A stretch of DNA of 64,000 nt, from NCBI GenBank assembly GCA_032173965.1, contig CM063295.1, positions 2,232,001 through 2,296,000 on the forward strand. The letters are read 5' to 3'. Within the stretch, counting starts at the first letter, position 1; every line of letters starts with the position of its first letter. Below, piece by piece: positions 37,185 through 48,768 of this stretch. Source of the stretch: Sitta carolinensis (taxonomy: Eukaryota > Chordata > Aves > Passeriformes > Sittidae). Below the pieces are notes generated by a model, which worked only from the letters and a program-made list of their open reading frames with translations, was not told the DNA's origin and ran no database searches. A program made the translations under genes and the position numbers.

Positions 37185-37846
37185 CAGGAGAGGAGATTTC
37201 ACCACAGGGCAGACTCCTGCAGGCCAAGTGGCTCTTGGGATGTACAACATTCTCTCCAGTCATTCAGGGGGAGTTGTGTTTCTGTTTTCTAGTCTCGGGG
37301 AGTTCTCGGGGTGTCATTTATCAAGGCTGTCAGTCTTAGACATCTTTTTGCTCAGACACTTCTCCTCAAGTACCAAAACATAAGCCGATAACCATTTGCT
37401 CGATGCCTCTATATATTCCCCTCCCTTCCCATCTGTCTGTGTACAAAGTCATGCTTTGTGCTTAGAATGCACAAAGTATTCCAGGATTTGAAGTTTGTTT
37501 GGTCTTCCAAAGTTCCTGTAGTGTTGGAAAAAGTAATTTCTGTCAATGTGGATTGGGAAGGATGATCTTGTGTTTTTCTTTGGTTTTGTAAGTTGAATTG
37601 CAAGACTTCAGCCCCACACAGCAGTATATATTTGTAAAACAGTGTTTTTAGGATATATTTTGACTTGGTGAAAGTTGTGAAATTGTGAATTTAATACTAA
37701 GAATTTAATACTGAGAAACTTAAACTGGAATTTGCTCTCTGCGAATGCAAAGACGGATATTTGACATACGTTTTGTTTTGTTTTTTTTTAATCTCCCTTT
37801 GGAATCACAAAAATTCTAATCATTTCATTCATTCATTCTTTTCCAG

Positions 37847-38023
37847 CTGGGAATGACAGGTAACACTACTCCCTTTGGGCAGCCTTTCAGTCAAACTGGA
37901 GGGCAGCAGATGGGAGCTGCAGGAGTGAATCCTCAGTTGCCGAACAAGCCAGGCATGGCCAATAGTCTGTCTCCCTTCCCTGCCGACATCAAGAGTACTC
38001 CCGTCACCAGTGTGCCAAACATG
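37847..38023 (+). CDS. CREBBP: CREBBP exon 3
   Basis: A 177-bp exon, the same length as human exon 3, coding about residues 267-325. It starts CTG GGA ATG ACA directly after TTCCAG and ends CCA AAC ATG before GTGAGT; both borders are phase 0. The protein (GMTGNTTPFGQPFSQ onward) is Gly/Gln/Asn/Pro-rich, presumably disordered linker between the receptor-interaction region and TAZ1. No catalytic motifs occur. Because it is flanked by large introns and has phase-0 ends, skipping or circularisation of this exon would keep the frame. Confidence 0.97.
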
Positions 38024-41000
38024 GTGAGTTGGACCTGCTGCTCCCAGCATTCCTTACCTCTTCCTAGTGCTTTCTACCTTCTTGGGTGATCCAGCTTCTG
38101 CAACGTTATCAAATGACTTCTGCACAGTCATTTAAGTATCAGAATTGTCCCGTGGTTCCTCACTTCACTCTGCAGTGTGTGTATAAAACGTGTGTACGTT
38201 TTTAAGTAGGGCTTATGCTTTCTCAAGAATCACAGTTATAAAAACTGCATTGCATCCTTTCATTTGGGCTGGTATTTTAGTTTCAAACCAGATAAAAATG
38301 CCTTCTTCAAGTTCTGTGTGTCAATTAGAATGTGTTGGGTAAATCACCACCCTCCTGAAACTAAGTAGCACCTCTTATCCTTTGGAACTGATGTGGTAAA
38401 CTCCCCAGATGCTTCTCAGTTTATGCTGTGCATGGCTTGCATGTCACAAGCTTGTAAGAACAGTTCTTATTAGGATACCTTACAAGTTTATAGTATGATG
38501 TTTACCAGAGTTCTCTTTATAAAGTTAAATTAAATATTCCCATTTGTCTCAGGATGTTGCTTATTAATCAAACTGCTTTTCTTGTTTCTATGGAGACTCC
38601 AGCTTGTTGCATTTTATATTCTTATACTGATAGCAGTTTCTATAGAAACTTGTAAGACCTTCCATAAGATGCAAATTGCTTATTTTTTAATTTAAATCAA
38701 AAAAAAGCTATTTTTTGGCACAACCAATGCTTTTTCTTCCATCACAGTGTTTGCTACCTGCCTGTCACTAATAGGCTCTGTATGAGAGGCAAGAGGATGC
38801 AATAAACTTCCTCTTTTCTCCTGATTTTAGAAATCACTTCCTAATTTTCCTCTAGTTACACTGTGAAAGCTTTCTTTAATATCATCTGTCATTTACTGTT
38901 TATGATTATGGAAAAGAGCTTCTGACTGGATTAAGACTATGTTCAGGACACCACTTGCACTCATGCAGAATATTTGTAAAGGACAATTTGCTGCATGACT
39001 ACTCTAATTGTGTTTATTAAGTATTTGGATCAGGTGTAAAGCAAGTGAGTTATTGTCCTGATGCTGTAGAGAACTTGCAGGTCTCCCCAAAACACTGTGT
39101 TCATCTCAGGGAATGGGTGATCTTGAAGCCTAATTTTGTGCTCATTTAAAAGTCAGGTTTGGTAAAGTCTAAATCTTAATATATTCACTTACTAGTATAG
39201 GATGTAGTGGTCAATATTCAGGTGGAATAAAAAAGGCGTTTGCCATCAAGGCTTGTCAGGTGATGGGAGAGAAATAAAATCAAAACCTGTTTTCTTTCTC
39301 CCATCTCATCCAAGAGAAAGAAGAAAGTAAGGGAAACTTTCCCAGTAGTATCAATTGCAGTTTTAAAATGTCAAAAATTCCAACTGAGAGAACAATCAGA
39401 GCCGTCTGTCTTTGTTTCTCAGGTGTCAAAAGCTTTGCATGTCCAATATATCTTCTTTTCCCTCACACCAAAAGAGAGTAATGGGCATTTCAGCCAACAG
39501 ACACTGGTCCTGCAGAGCCCAAAGGTCTCAGCTCACATGGGGGTTAGAGGCATGGTGGTCCTGACAGGGGTGTACCTTCAAAAACTGAATTTCCATTGAA
39601 ACATTTTTATTGCAAAGCCAAGGACTTAAAAAGAAATGTCACACTTGTTAGAATTTAACCTTTATTTGGCAACAGTGGGAAAGGCAGCGTAATTATTTGG
39701 TAATAGCACATCCATGGCCATATGTTATTCCTTCCACAGGGATTTTGCTTTATTCAGTGAACAATATGAACAGAGCCCCTGGAAAGAGCACACAGTCAAC
39801 ATTTAGTTCTATTTTTGCAGCTCGGTGTGTAGCTGTGGGCATTGCTGGCTGTATGTTGTAATATATCTCACTTGGTCATTTCCAAATGCTCTTTCCTGTG
39901 GCAGTCAGCACTGGAGCAGGCATATACTTTGGATTAGTTCATTTTCACAGCACCTCTCTTGAGATAAAGATGTGTTGCCCCAGTTTTAAGCACAGAGGCA
40001 CAAGGAGAGTGAGACTGGCAGAATCTGCTGAGTCAGAACTTGAGGTTTGTAGGCTCTGGCTTGCTAAACCTTATTTCATATGTTAAGACATTACCTAAGG
40101 GTAAAATAACATCCACAGCAGTTCCATGAGTTACAGAAACACACATCTAAATGACATCTGTCACTCACATTGGGCAACCCAAATGTGACCCAAGTGGCTC
40201 TTGTGAAAAGCAGCTGGTGACAGAGGCAGGTCCCCAGAGCAGGGCAGTGTTTGAGCAATCCTGCTGTGCATTCCTGCTGCAATCCCACTGCCATTTCTGG
40301 GTCCTGGGCTGCTTTAGGGCCCTGGAGAGCATGGTTTGTTTCATGTGCTTGGCCTGGAGACACGGCCTGCCCTGTTCCCTGAGGGAGGCAGCAGTGATGT
40401 GGAAAAGGGTTCCACAATTGTGTTCTGTTAACATGGGTCAAAAATGAACCTGTGGAGGATCAGTTCAGACTCCATCCACTACAGCAAGTGAAAGACATCT
40501 GCGTATTTTTAAAAAACCACAAAAAACCCATTCAGGGTCCTTTGTGGGATGAGTGCAACCACATATCTTGCTCAACCAGCCCTCTATGCTATCCTTATCT
40601 TAAAGGGTCCCCAAAGTTCCATTTCATGTGACAAACCCACGTGAATGAAGGGGCCGGTGGTGTGTGGCCGTCTGAGGCAGGAAACGAGATTGCAGCATGG
40701 CACTGAACACTGGTTACCCAAGGGGTATTTAGGCAGGAGAAGAGGAAGCAGAAAGATGCAGCCATTGTCTAAGGGCCCCTAAGTCCTGAAAAGCAAAATA
40801 TTTTTAAATGCTCGTTTCAGTCTTTAGCCTTACACTTTATATGTGTGCGGCAAAAGTAAAAGATGATTAAGTTTCTTAACCCACATTATTCTAACCATTA
40901 CTGTGTGACACCCTGTCCCCAACAGTAACCAGGACTTTTCCCACTGTCAGACATAACCCTGGCAGCCAGGACAAATGTGCTGCAGCTGTGGATTTGGATT

Positions 41001-41551
41001 TCTGGTCCAAATTCAGGCTACCACTCTCCTGAGAACAGCACTCCTGTCCCCCCGCCTGCCCAGTAATGTGGGTCTCTAAGTGTTAGTTCACAGCAGCCCA
41101 TGTTCCAGGCATGACCTTACAATACACCCTGAGAAGCACGTTTGGATTAATCTCTTTAATTAGAAAAGAAGAACAAACCTTATGGTATTAAAATGATTAA
41201 GAGGTCAGCATTAAGGTATTAATTTTCAGTGCCAGCAGGATGGATTGATTTTATTTGTTTGTTTCATTTTAATGGAGATCCAAACAGCATATTAGCTCTT
41301 GCTTTGTGGGGCTGCTACAGAATCAGTTCCCTTCACAGAATAGGCAGCTTGAAAACTTGAGTGAAAGGCTTATTTCCAAAAGAAAAAGGTTGCATCTGAT
41401 GTTGGAAGTTTTGGTGACACATTACTGAGCTTCATTGCTGCTGAAATGGTTTTGGTGCAGGAGCGGCGATGCTGCGCTGTGGCGAGATCATGCACAATCC
41501 CCGGGCTGTGGAAGCAAGCCACGCTCTGCTCTCGGCCTCTCTGTGCTGTGC

Positions 41552-41589
41552 AGCCAGGTTGGGAGGCAGCAGCCAGGTTGGGAGGCAGC
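41552..41589. repeat. 19-bp perfect tandem duplication
   Basis: The unit AGCCAGGTTGGGAGGCAGC occurs twice with no gap (41552-41570 and 41571-41589), and AGCCTCTGGG follows. It is a recent slippage or repair duplication inside a GC-richer part of intron 3. Possible copy-number variation between individuals is inferred, not seen. Confidence 0.95.
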
Positions 41590-43554
41590 AGCCTCTGGGT
41601 TTGGAGTGCGCAGGCTCCAGGAGGAGCTGCTGAGGGAGAGCCCTGGGAGGCTTTTCTGTCAAGCTTGCTGAAGCTTTTTGCTCCCTTCAGTGCTGCCTGT
41701 TCCCAGGGTGGTGGTGGATGGGTGCTTCGTGGACATACCAGTAAATCTGGTATTTCTGCATGGGTTAGGCACACAATGGTGGAAGTTTGGCTTCCAGACA
41801 CCAGCATGGTTTCTCAGTTATCCCTATGGCCAGCAGATGGAGTTGAGAGAATATTGCTTTTTGGAAGTGAAGGGAAGTGGTTTTTATTCAATTCTTGACT
41901 TAGAATTGGAGCAGCACATCTTCTCCTGTGCTTTTTTTCCCCCTCATCTCTTGCTAAACTGCATCAGGATCTCTCTGTTGTGTTCTTTGTTTCTTCTTAT
42001 GTCCTATGGATTTCTGTAATAACAGATTTTGATCAGAAGACAGAAGAAGTGACTGGGAGGTGAGGATGTCTCAGGTGTGCCTTGCTGCAGACCTCTGAGG
42101 GAGAGGAAGACAGCTTTTAAACTGGGAGGCCAGGTTTAATTAGAGCAAGGAGAGCTGTAGCTACTTAAAATAGACAACTGGTATTTTATTCTAGAGACCA
42201 GAAAGAAAAGGCTTTATGAAGAATCATTTAACTCTTTTGCCCCCTTCCAGGGAGGAAGGCCTGTGTTCTGACCCTTACTGTGATTTTTCCTCTCTTGCAG
42301 CACAGCCACTCTCCTCTATCCCTGTGGAAAGGTCTGTGGCTGTTGCACTGGCAGCATGCTGTGTCTGCTTGCTGCTCTCTTCAGCGTTCTCCCAGTCTCT
42401 GCTGGGCTTGCTGTCAGCTGTGCTCACCTTCCCTGTACCTGCCCTGACCCCCCTCTGAAATTCAGTTTCTCATTCACAGGCAAGCTCACTCCTTCCCTTC
42501 CTCAAGAAAATCCCACCTGATTTACAGCAGTGAACAGCTGGGAAAAGACTCTACTTAGGTCTAAAGGAGAAGATCTTAATAACCTGGAAACAAATCCAAC
42601 AGATAATGCTCAGTGCCAGAGAAAGGATGTTGTTTTGTTGGGAGCAGAGCATCTCTGTCTTGCCTTAGTGCAGGAGTTCATCCTGGGGACATGGATTCTT
42701 TGAATGGTGGAATATTTCAGCTTTTGCATCATCTGTAAATATAGTGCCAGGCTGGCAAAAGCTGACAAAGAGGAATTAATCTTTTCCCGATGCTCTGGCC
42801 TGTGTTCCACTCTCCCCTCCCCCATATGCAAATATAGGTAGTGGAGACCATTGCTGTGTCCTACTCTATGCCAGCAGCTCAGGTGCTCCATAGCCAGCAC
42901 TCTGACAGCATGGCTTTCCTTCCCTTAAAAACTTCTCATTTGTGCTTTATCCTTTTTTCTATTCAGGATTTACTGTCTAGGATTTTTAATCTTCTTCATT
43001 CTTCCAGCTGTTTTTTCCTCCACTAAAATACTGAGCTTTATGTAGGGTATATAACCCCTCAGTATTTGCTCAGGTAGTTTCCTATATGTCAGAGCTGGGA
43101 TCTCGCTACACCTTCTCATATTTTGTCCCTTTTTTCTACTTTGAAACACTTCTTCAGTGTACATTTCTTGGCATTTGCTGGTCCTGCAAATCAGAAAGAT
43201 GAGGACCTAAAACTCCACAAGTGTATCCTTAAGAAAGAAGTTCATGCAGGCTTGATGCATAGCAGACTCAATGGCATAGAATTGAAACCTTTGCTGGTTT
43301 TAAAGCAAAGTTCCTTTAGCAATTAAAAGCTAAGTGCACTGACCAACTCTTCAGGTTCTTTCTGTGGCCTGACCTTAGGAGCCTTCTTACCTTTGAGGTT
43401 GTTATGGGCTTGCAGGTTCGTTTACCACCCTCAGGGGTGGAAGTGGGAAGTTGAAAATATTCTGGTTTAAAGACAGAAAACTGCCTTTATCCATGTCAGT
43501 GCCAAAGCTTTGAAATAAATCTTGATCCCTAAAAACATTCTCCATGTTAAGACC

Positions 43555-43795
43555 ACAGCCTCAAGCTGCTCCAGGGGAGGTTCAGGTTGAACATCAGGAA
43601 GGATTTCTTTCCTGGAAGGGTTGTCAGGCATTGGAATTGTCTGGCCAGGAAGGTGTCGGAGTCCCCATCCCTGGAGGTGTCTAAGGAAAGCCTGGATGTG
43701 ATACTCCATGCTCTGGGTTAGGGAAAAGTGAGGATCAGGCTGGACTTGATGATCTCAGAGGGCTCTTCCAACCTAAATGGTTCTGTGATTCTGTT
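43555..43795 (+). mobile_element. CR1 LINE 3' end, sense
   Basis: Shares the CR1 3' order with the copy at 36745-37184: CCAGGGGAGGTTCAGGTTGA, GTCAGGCATTGGAATTGTCT, CCCCATCCCTGGAGGTGTCT, GGACTTGATGATCTCAGAGG, CTCTTCCAACCTAAATGGTT, ending in the ATTCTGT end repeat. It is 5'-truncated and shorter, and lies in intron 3 in the sense orientation. Confidence 0.9.
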
Positions 43796-45463
43796 GGCTG
43801 TGTGTTCAGGAGCTGAATGTCTGCCTACCTCTCCTCGTTTCCTAGAGCACTGCCAGTGCTCAGGTTGGTGCTCTAGGCTGACATCACTTATCTCCCTCCA
43901 GACAGCAGGATGTCAACTTCAGGAAGCTCTTTTCCTCTCCTGTGAAGTTCTTCTGCCTGCCGTTCAGACTCAGATTCTGATTCCTCTTGCTCCTTGAGCG
44001 AGGAAATGCAGCACTGCAGGGTTTTGGGGCACAAATGCAAGTGCTTGTAGTGCTCATGTCAGCCCATTTGTGCACGTGTGAGCCTCCAGCCTTTGGGGCC
44101 AAAGCAGCCCGTGGTGTTCCTGTGTCAGAAGGATCCTTCCTGCTTGGCCAGGACCAGGCTGCTCATTCCATGCCTGTTGAGAGTAACTGGTAGAACCAGG
44201 GAAACCACCGTCCCTGTGAATTGTAAGAAGTGTGAACGAGTTCTGTGTCACTCTGCCAGTGAAGCTCTGGTCATCAAGTGACTGCACTGGGGAATGCCTT
44301 TGGCCTTGGTGCCACCAATAGCTGCTGCTTGAGCTCTCCTTCAGTTTGGGGACAGAATGATGCTCCCTGGGCTCTTCAGAGCTGGCTCAGCACTTACTAG
44401 AGTATTCCTGCAAGTCATGTGGGCAGGAAGGACTTTTTTGAATCTTACTGGAAATGGATTGGAATACTCATTAATGGAGTTGGTCACACTGTGAACACTT
44501 AATTCAGATAGAAATGTTGCTAATTAGAAATTCTCTGAGATTTACAGTTCATGTATGTATCCACTTTGTGCCTACTCTTCCTTCTCTGGAAGGGACCCTC
44601 AGGATCACACTTTAAGCCTGTGGTTGGAAGGGAACTGAAGAAGTTTGGGGCTGTTTCACCTTGACGTACCCATGTGTGGGATTTGTGGAAGTGGCTTCTT
44701 AATAACCTCTCTACGATCTGCTGTCGATTACAAACCTCTCTTATAGAACTAAAAGGCATTTTTTAAATGCAGGATTTGTCCCCATACAGTGAAAGTCACA
44801 TTCTTCTATCAGGGAGAAGGAAAAAGCATGGAAATAAACAGAAATTACAGTAGAAGAGAAGTATTTTAAAACCATAATGCTCTGTAAAGCAGAGCTGAGG
44901 CAGAGTTCTGTTGTTTACCTGCTGTAAGATTGCCACTGCTGCTGAGATTGCTGCCTACTTTTATAAGGAAAGGTACATAGTGTTCCATCTTAACAATGTT
45001 GAGTGTTTCTGAACATAAATACATAAAAACCTTGAGAATTGCTGGTCACCTCAGTGGAGTAAAACTACTAGGGAACTTTGAGTCCATCCAAGTCCACAAA
45101 AACAGGATACTTGTGCATCAGTGGTGCCCAGATCTACAGGAAGCTTTTGTCCTTGAGGATAGGGACAGGGCAGAACCAAGTTCCTCTGTGAATGAGTTTC
45201 CATAATTTTAAAGAGTATTAATAGCTGCCTTACCCATAGAAGTGTGTATAACTCAGTTTCTAGAAAACTGATTATTGACATTCCCATCTCTGTCAGAGGT
45301 TTTAGCAAATTTCCAACCCCCAATCCATTTGCTCTGTTGATGGTGGAGCAAGTGGCAAGAGAAACAAAAATATCTTTTTTTGCCTTGTTTATCTGACTGT
45401 TGAATATTTTATTTTAATTGTGGGTCCGGAAGTGCCTGCACTTCCTGCTTCAGCAAGAACACT

Positions 45464-45480
45464 GTCAGTCAGTCAGTCAG
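45464..45480. repeat. GTCA tetranucleotide microsatellite
   Basis: Four units of GTCA plus one base (GTCAGTCAGTCAGTCAG). It is short and probably of low variability, in intron 3. Confidence 0.9.
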
Positions 45481-47173
45481 GTGAAGCAACAAGAAGCTTT
45501 ATATTCTGAGGGGGGTTTGTGCCTACCTGCAGACACACTGATCTGGACTGAGACTGCTTTGTTCTTCAAACCACCAATACTCTGCTTTTTTGTTACTCAG
45601 TCTTCAAGAAACCCTTCTGGGTCAGGGCATCTGTGCTGATACAGCTGCAGTTGTGTCTGTTAACTGGAAGGGTAGTAACAAAAGGAGGACTTGGCTTGGG
45701 AAACAATTCTTTGACTGGGATGAAAGCATCGCTTCCAACAAGATTTTCTTTGGCATGATCCTGTATTTTTCTGCAGATTAGCTGAACTAATTGTTTCCTA
45801 TTTGTGACCCAAGAATTGTTTCAGCTAAACCTCTCTGCTCTGTGGATTTGTTCACAGGAGAAATGGAAGACTGAATTGCAGCTGCATGCAGTGGGAGCAG
45901 ATGTTCATGAGTTTCCTTCATTCACCCCCTTATTCCTTTTATTGTTCTTTCTCCTGAAAGCCCAAGACAAACAGATTCAGCAATTCCTCTTTGTCTAAGA
46001 CTTACTATAATCATTATCAAGTGGCAGAGTCCCCACTTCCTCCATCAAATACCAGACATGGTGTTTTCTAGTTGATCTTGTGTGCTTTGTTCCCTGGAAG
46101 AAAAGCAAGCTCCAAAACCTGATGTGCAGGGACAAAGCTTGCTGCTGGAGTAGGAAGAACTTGTGCAGGGAACTTTTTTGTTGGCCTAAGAAAATTAGGA
46201 TTTTGGAGGCGATGGAATTTCCTGGGGAATCCTTCTCAAAGGTCAGAAGTAGAGTGGGCTACAAACGGTGCATGCTGACACTTAAACCTGATTTTCTTTA
46301 AATGTGGTATGCAGGCTGTGGTTAGTAGTTCTGCAGGCATCACTGAACTACTTCCTCTGTTGCCTCCCCAGCATAATACTAATGTTCCTTTATTCTATTT
46401 AAAAGTTTTTCATGGCTGGTTTTCCTTAGGTAGTTTAGAATTTGGTGAGCTTTCCTGTGGTAACCTGTTTTCACAGTATATAATCAAAATGATTCTTGGA
46501 ACAGTTGCTTGTTTGTCCATAAGATTAATTCAGGCTGCAAATCACAGGGATTCCATTTCAGCACTTTTGCAGTCCCATGTCTGCTCCTACTAGGGGAGTC
46601 ATTGCAGGCTGTGGATATGTTTAATTTTGAAAGTTGAGTTTCTACGTTTGTCCGGGAAGGTAGAAAAGCTGCAAAATTTGTGCTGGATAATTGACATGTT
46701 AAAGAGGCTGTTTGTCTTCTGCACTGTTACGAGCCCTGCCTTAGACTGAAGATCTCTGTGGGTTTGCAGCTGCTGGGCAGAGCTCAGGCCTTGGTGGGGA
46801 AATGTGTGCATAAAGAATGGATGCTGGAAGTAAAACATTGGATTTTAAAGCTGATAGAACCCAGTGTCACCCTGTGGAAACTAGTTCTCTTCAGTAGCCA
46901 TAATACAACCCAAATTTAGGAGAAAACTATATACAGCTTGCCCTAGGAGTTTTCTCTGTGGAAGGAATATCACTTGGAGAGAAAAAGGATTAACTTGGGC
47001 TTGGAAAATCAGCTCTTTTGCTGTCATATATGGTGACAGTCGGAGAATTTTGACTGTCTTCTCCCATTGGACTTCTCTTTTTGTTAGAGACAAGGAACTA
47101 GGATTGATGTGATAAAGTATAATATGAAAATCTGACCTATGCTATGAAAATATAATACTAAACAAGCTTGAAT

Positions 47174-47226
47174 TCATAGAATCATAGAATGGTGGGCTTG
47201 GAAGGGACCTTAAAGAATTCCACCTC
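47174..47226 (-). mobile_element. Very short CR1 terminus, antisense
   Basis: TCATAGAATCATAGAATGGT then GGGCTTGGAAGGGACCTTAA is the antisense CR1 end repeat plus the first bases of the 3' UTR. Only about 53 bp are recognisable, 275 bp before exon 4. Confidence 0.8.
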
Positions 47227-47500
47227 TGAGTGTGATTAGAGCTCATTGCTGTTGGAATTACGGTCTCTCTAATAAACAGTATTTAATATTTAAGCTCTTG
47301 TGTGTGTCAGTGTTTGAACAGAGGAACCTCTCGATACACTGATGTTGTTTCAGCACTAGAAAGGCTCAAGCATGCTGCAGGCAGTGGTGCAATAACCCTC
47401 ATAGCTCAGCAGCTCTGTGACCCTCCCACCCTCGGACAAGACGAAGACAGACCGGCACCTCGCAGGCACCATGCTCAACTCTGCCTTTTGTCTCTCTCAG

Positions 47501-47750
47501 TCCCAGATGCAAACCCAAGTCCAGCAAGTGGGCATCGTGCCGACACAGGCCATGGCCACCGGGCCCACGGCAGACCCCGAGAAGCGCAAGCTGATCCAGC
47601 AGCAGCTGGTGTTGCTGCTGCACGCCCACAAGTGTCAGCGGCGCGAGCAGGCCAACGGCGAGGTGCGCGCCTGCGCCCTGCCCCACTGCCGCACCATGAA
47701 GAACGTCCTCAACCACATGACACACTGCCAGGCTGGCAAGGCCTGCCAAG
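47501..47750 (+). CDS. CREBBP: CREBBP exon 4 (first part of TAZ1)
   Basis: A 250-bp exon coding about human residues 326-405, from TCC CAG ATG after TCTCAG to the first base of a valine codon before GTGAGC. It carries the start of TAZ1, the zinc-stabilised helical domain that binds activation domains such as those of HIF1A, CITED2, STAT2 and RELA. Visible zinc ligands are HAHKC, ACALPHC, HMTHC and the Cys of KACQ. Compared with human, as I remember it, there is a three-residue insertion just before VGIVPTQ (MQTQVQQVG for MQTSVG), which accounts for 250 instead of 241 bp. The exon is strikingly GC- and CpG-rich. Long frames on the opposite strand and in another frame here are shadows of this conserved coding sequence. 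Confidence 0.97.
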
Positions 47751-48654
47751 GTGAGCCCTGCCTGCTCCCCCTGGGCTCTGCTCAGCCAGAGGGGTCCCTG
47801 TGCCTGGCACGAGGGAGAGTCAGCACCGGCTCCGGGCTTGAGCTGCTCCCAGCCGCGTAGGAAGCAGAATGTGACATTTGCCCTCCTCAGTAGGATGGTA
47901 CCAGGGTAGCCTTGCCAGGCATCTGCTTCACCTCCTGTGTTGTGTTCAGTGTGATATCCACCATTGTTGTCCCTGAAAATCAGCCTTCTGATTTGTTTTA
48001 GTATAATGGAGTCAGTTCTCATGAATTGTACGATAAACAAGAATCATGTTTGCATTCCTTTGTAAAAGAGATCACCTGATGGACTTCTCAAGTGACCAGT
48101 GGAGATGGAGAGGTGGGAACTTCTCTGTCCAATCTCTGGTCACTGTCCAGAAACTTACAGATACGAGGTCAACAATAAACTGGAGAGTTTCTCTTCTCTA
48201 CCTGAACACCTGTTGTGTGTGTTACTGTGTTCCCTCTGTGTGTCACAGTAACACACCATGTCTTTGTCCTAAGTTTCAGTACTAGTTTCCTTCTTAAACA
48301 CAATATTTCAGTTGTGTTTAGTCATAAGTACGTACTGCAGTATTTGCCTTTTGGAAGTAGGATGGTAGCAGTGTAGCCTTGCAATCTTCCTTTTTATCTC
48401 TGTTGTATAAGGAGGGTGTAGCGTCCACCATGGCTTTGTCTTAAATTTTAGCTGATTTCATTTGCTGGTGGATCACAAAAATAATTTACTTGTTTGTGGT
48501 TTTAGTATTGCTTGTGAAGGAGAAAGAATAGAGTTACTCTGAAAAATGAAATCATTCTAAACCAGTTGAGCAATAGAATTGCTCTAAAAAATGAAATAAT
48601 TCAAAACCAATTAACCAAGGAGTGATTCTTAACTCTTGCTTTCCCTTGCTGCAG
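47751..48654 (+). other. CREBBP: CREBBP intron 4 with internal duplications
   Basis: A 904-bp intron (GTGAGC to GCTGCAG). Two diverged copies of a segment beginning AGTAGGATGGTA, followed by GTAGCCTTGC and a TCCACCAT core, lie at about 47888-48010 and 48356-48480. A second duplication, 44 bp with a 45-bp period, is at 48530-48573 and 48575-48618. No coding content was found. Confidence 0.85.
48530..48618. repeat. Diverged 45-bp tandem duplication
   Basis: Two copies of 44 bp beginning AGAGTTACTCT and AGAATTGCTCT, each followed by an AAAAATGAAAT-like core and AAACCAGTTGAGCAA or AAACCAATTAACCAA. They sit just upstream of the exon 5 acceptor. Divergence suggests an old event. Confidence 0.85.
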
Positions 48655-48768
48655 TTGCTCATTGTGCATCTTCGAGACAAATCATCTCCCACTGGAAGAA
48701 TTGTACTCGGCACGACTGTCCCGTGTGCCTTCCTCTGAAAAATGCCAGTGACAAAAGAAACCAACAAC
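48655..48768 (+). CDS. CREBBP: CREBBP exon 5 (end of TAZ1)
   Basis: 114 bp, identical in length to human exon 5; about residues 406-443. It completes TAZ1 with the remaining zinc ligands: VAHC, HWKNC, HDC and PVC. Together with exon 4 all twelve ligands of the three HCCC sites are present, so TAZ1 should fold. The exon ends [11 protein letters not shown] with one base of the next codon, then GTAAGT. The Ser of NASDKRN matches Ser436 of mammalian CBP, a reported phosphorylation site, where EP300 has Gly. This is the clearest single-residue support for CREBBP. Confidence 0.97.

Larger units (their letters stand above)
13835..37846 (+). other. CREBBP: CREBBP intron 2 (24 kb)
   Basis: The intron is bounded by donor GTATGT at 13835 and acceptor TTCCAG at 37841-37846. 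It contains an antisense CR1 (about 23035-23310), a decayed ERVL-like provirus (about 26936-30300) and a sense CR1 (about 36745-37184). An exon-like open segment near 19304-19438 is listed separately. T runs occur at 14818-14834 and 24651-24665. In 13835-19250, 19450-23030, 23320-26930 and 30310-36740 I see only AT-rich non-coding sequence with short chance frames. No other conserved exon, RNA gene or CpG island is supported. Confidence 0.9.
38024..47500 (+). other. CREBBP: CREBBP intron 3 (9.5 kb)
   Basis: Donor GTGAGT, acceptor TCTCTCTCAG at 47491-47500. It contains a sense CR1 3' end (43555-43795), a short antisense CR1 terminus (47174-47226), a 19-bp tandem duplication (41552-41589) and a GTCA tetranucleotide tract (45464-45480). 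Around 41455-41680 the sequence is locally GC- and CpG-richer with several chance frames. In the rest I see only unremarkable non-coding sequence. Confidence 0.88.

Noticed and set aside
36784..37250. Frames of 129-133 codons on both strands
   Set aside because: They lie in the CR1 3' UTR, which is non-coding in the intact element.
45464..45480. CRISPR-like or regulatory array from the repeated GTCA
   Set aside because: It is a four-unit microsatellite in an animal intron; no spacers and no long repeats.
47399..48040. 213-codon reverse-strand frame and a 150-codon + frame over exon 4
   Set aside because: Both are shadows of the GC-rich, strongly constrained TAZ1 coding exon. The true frame gives all the TAZ1 zinc ligands.
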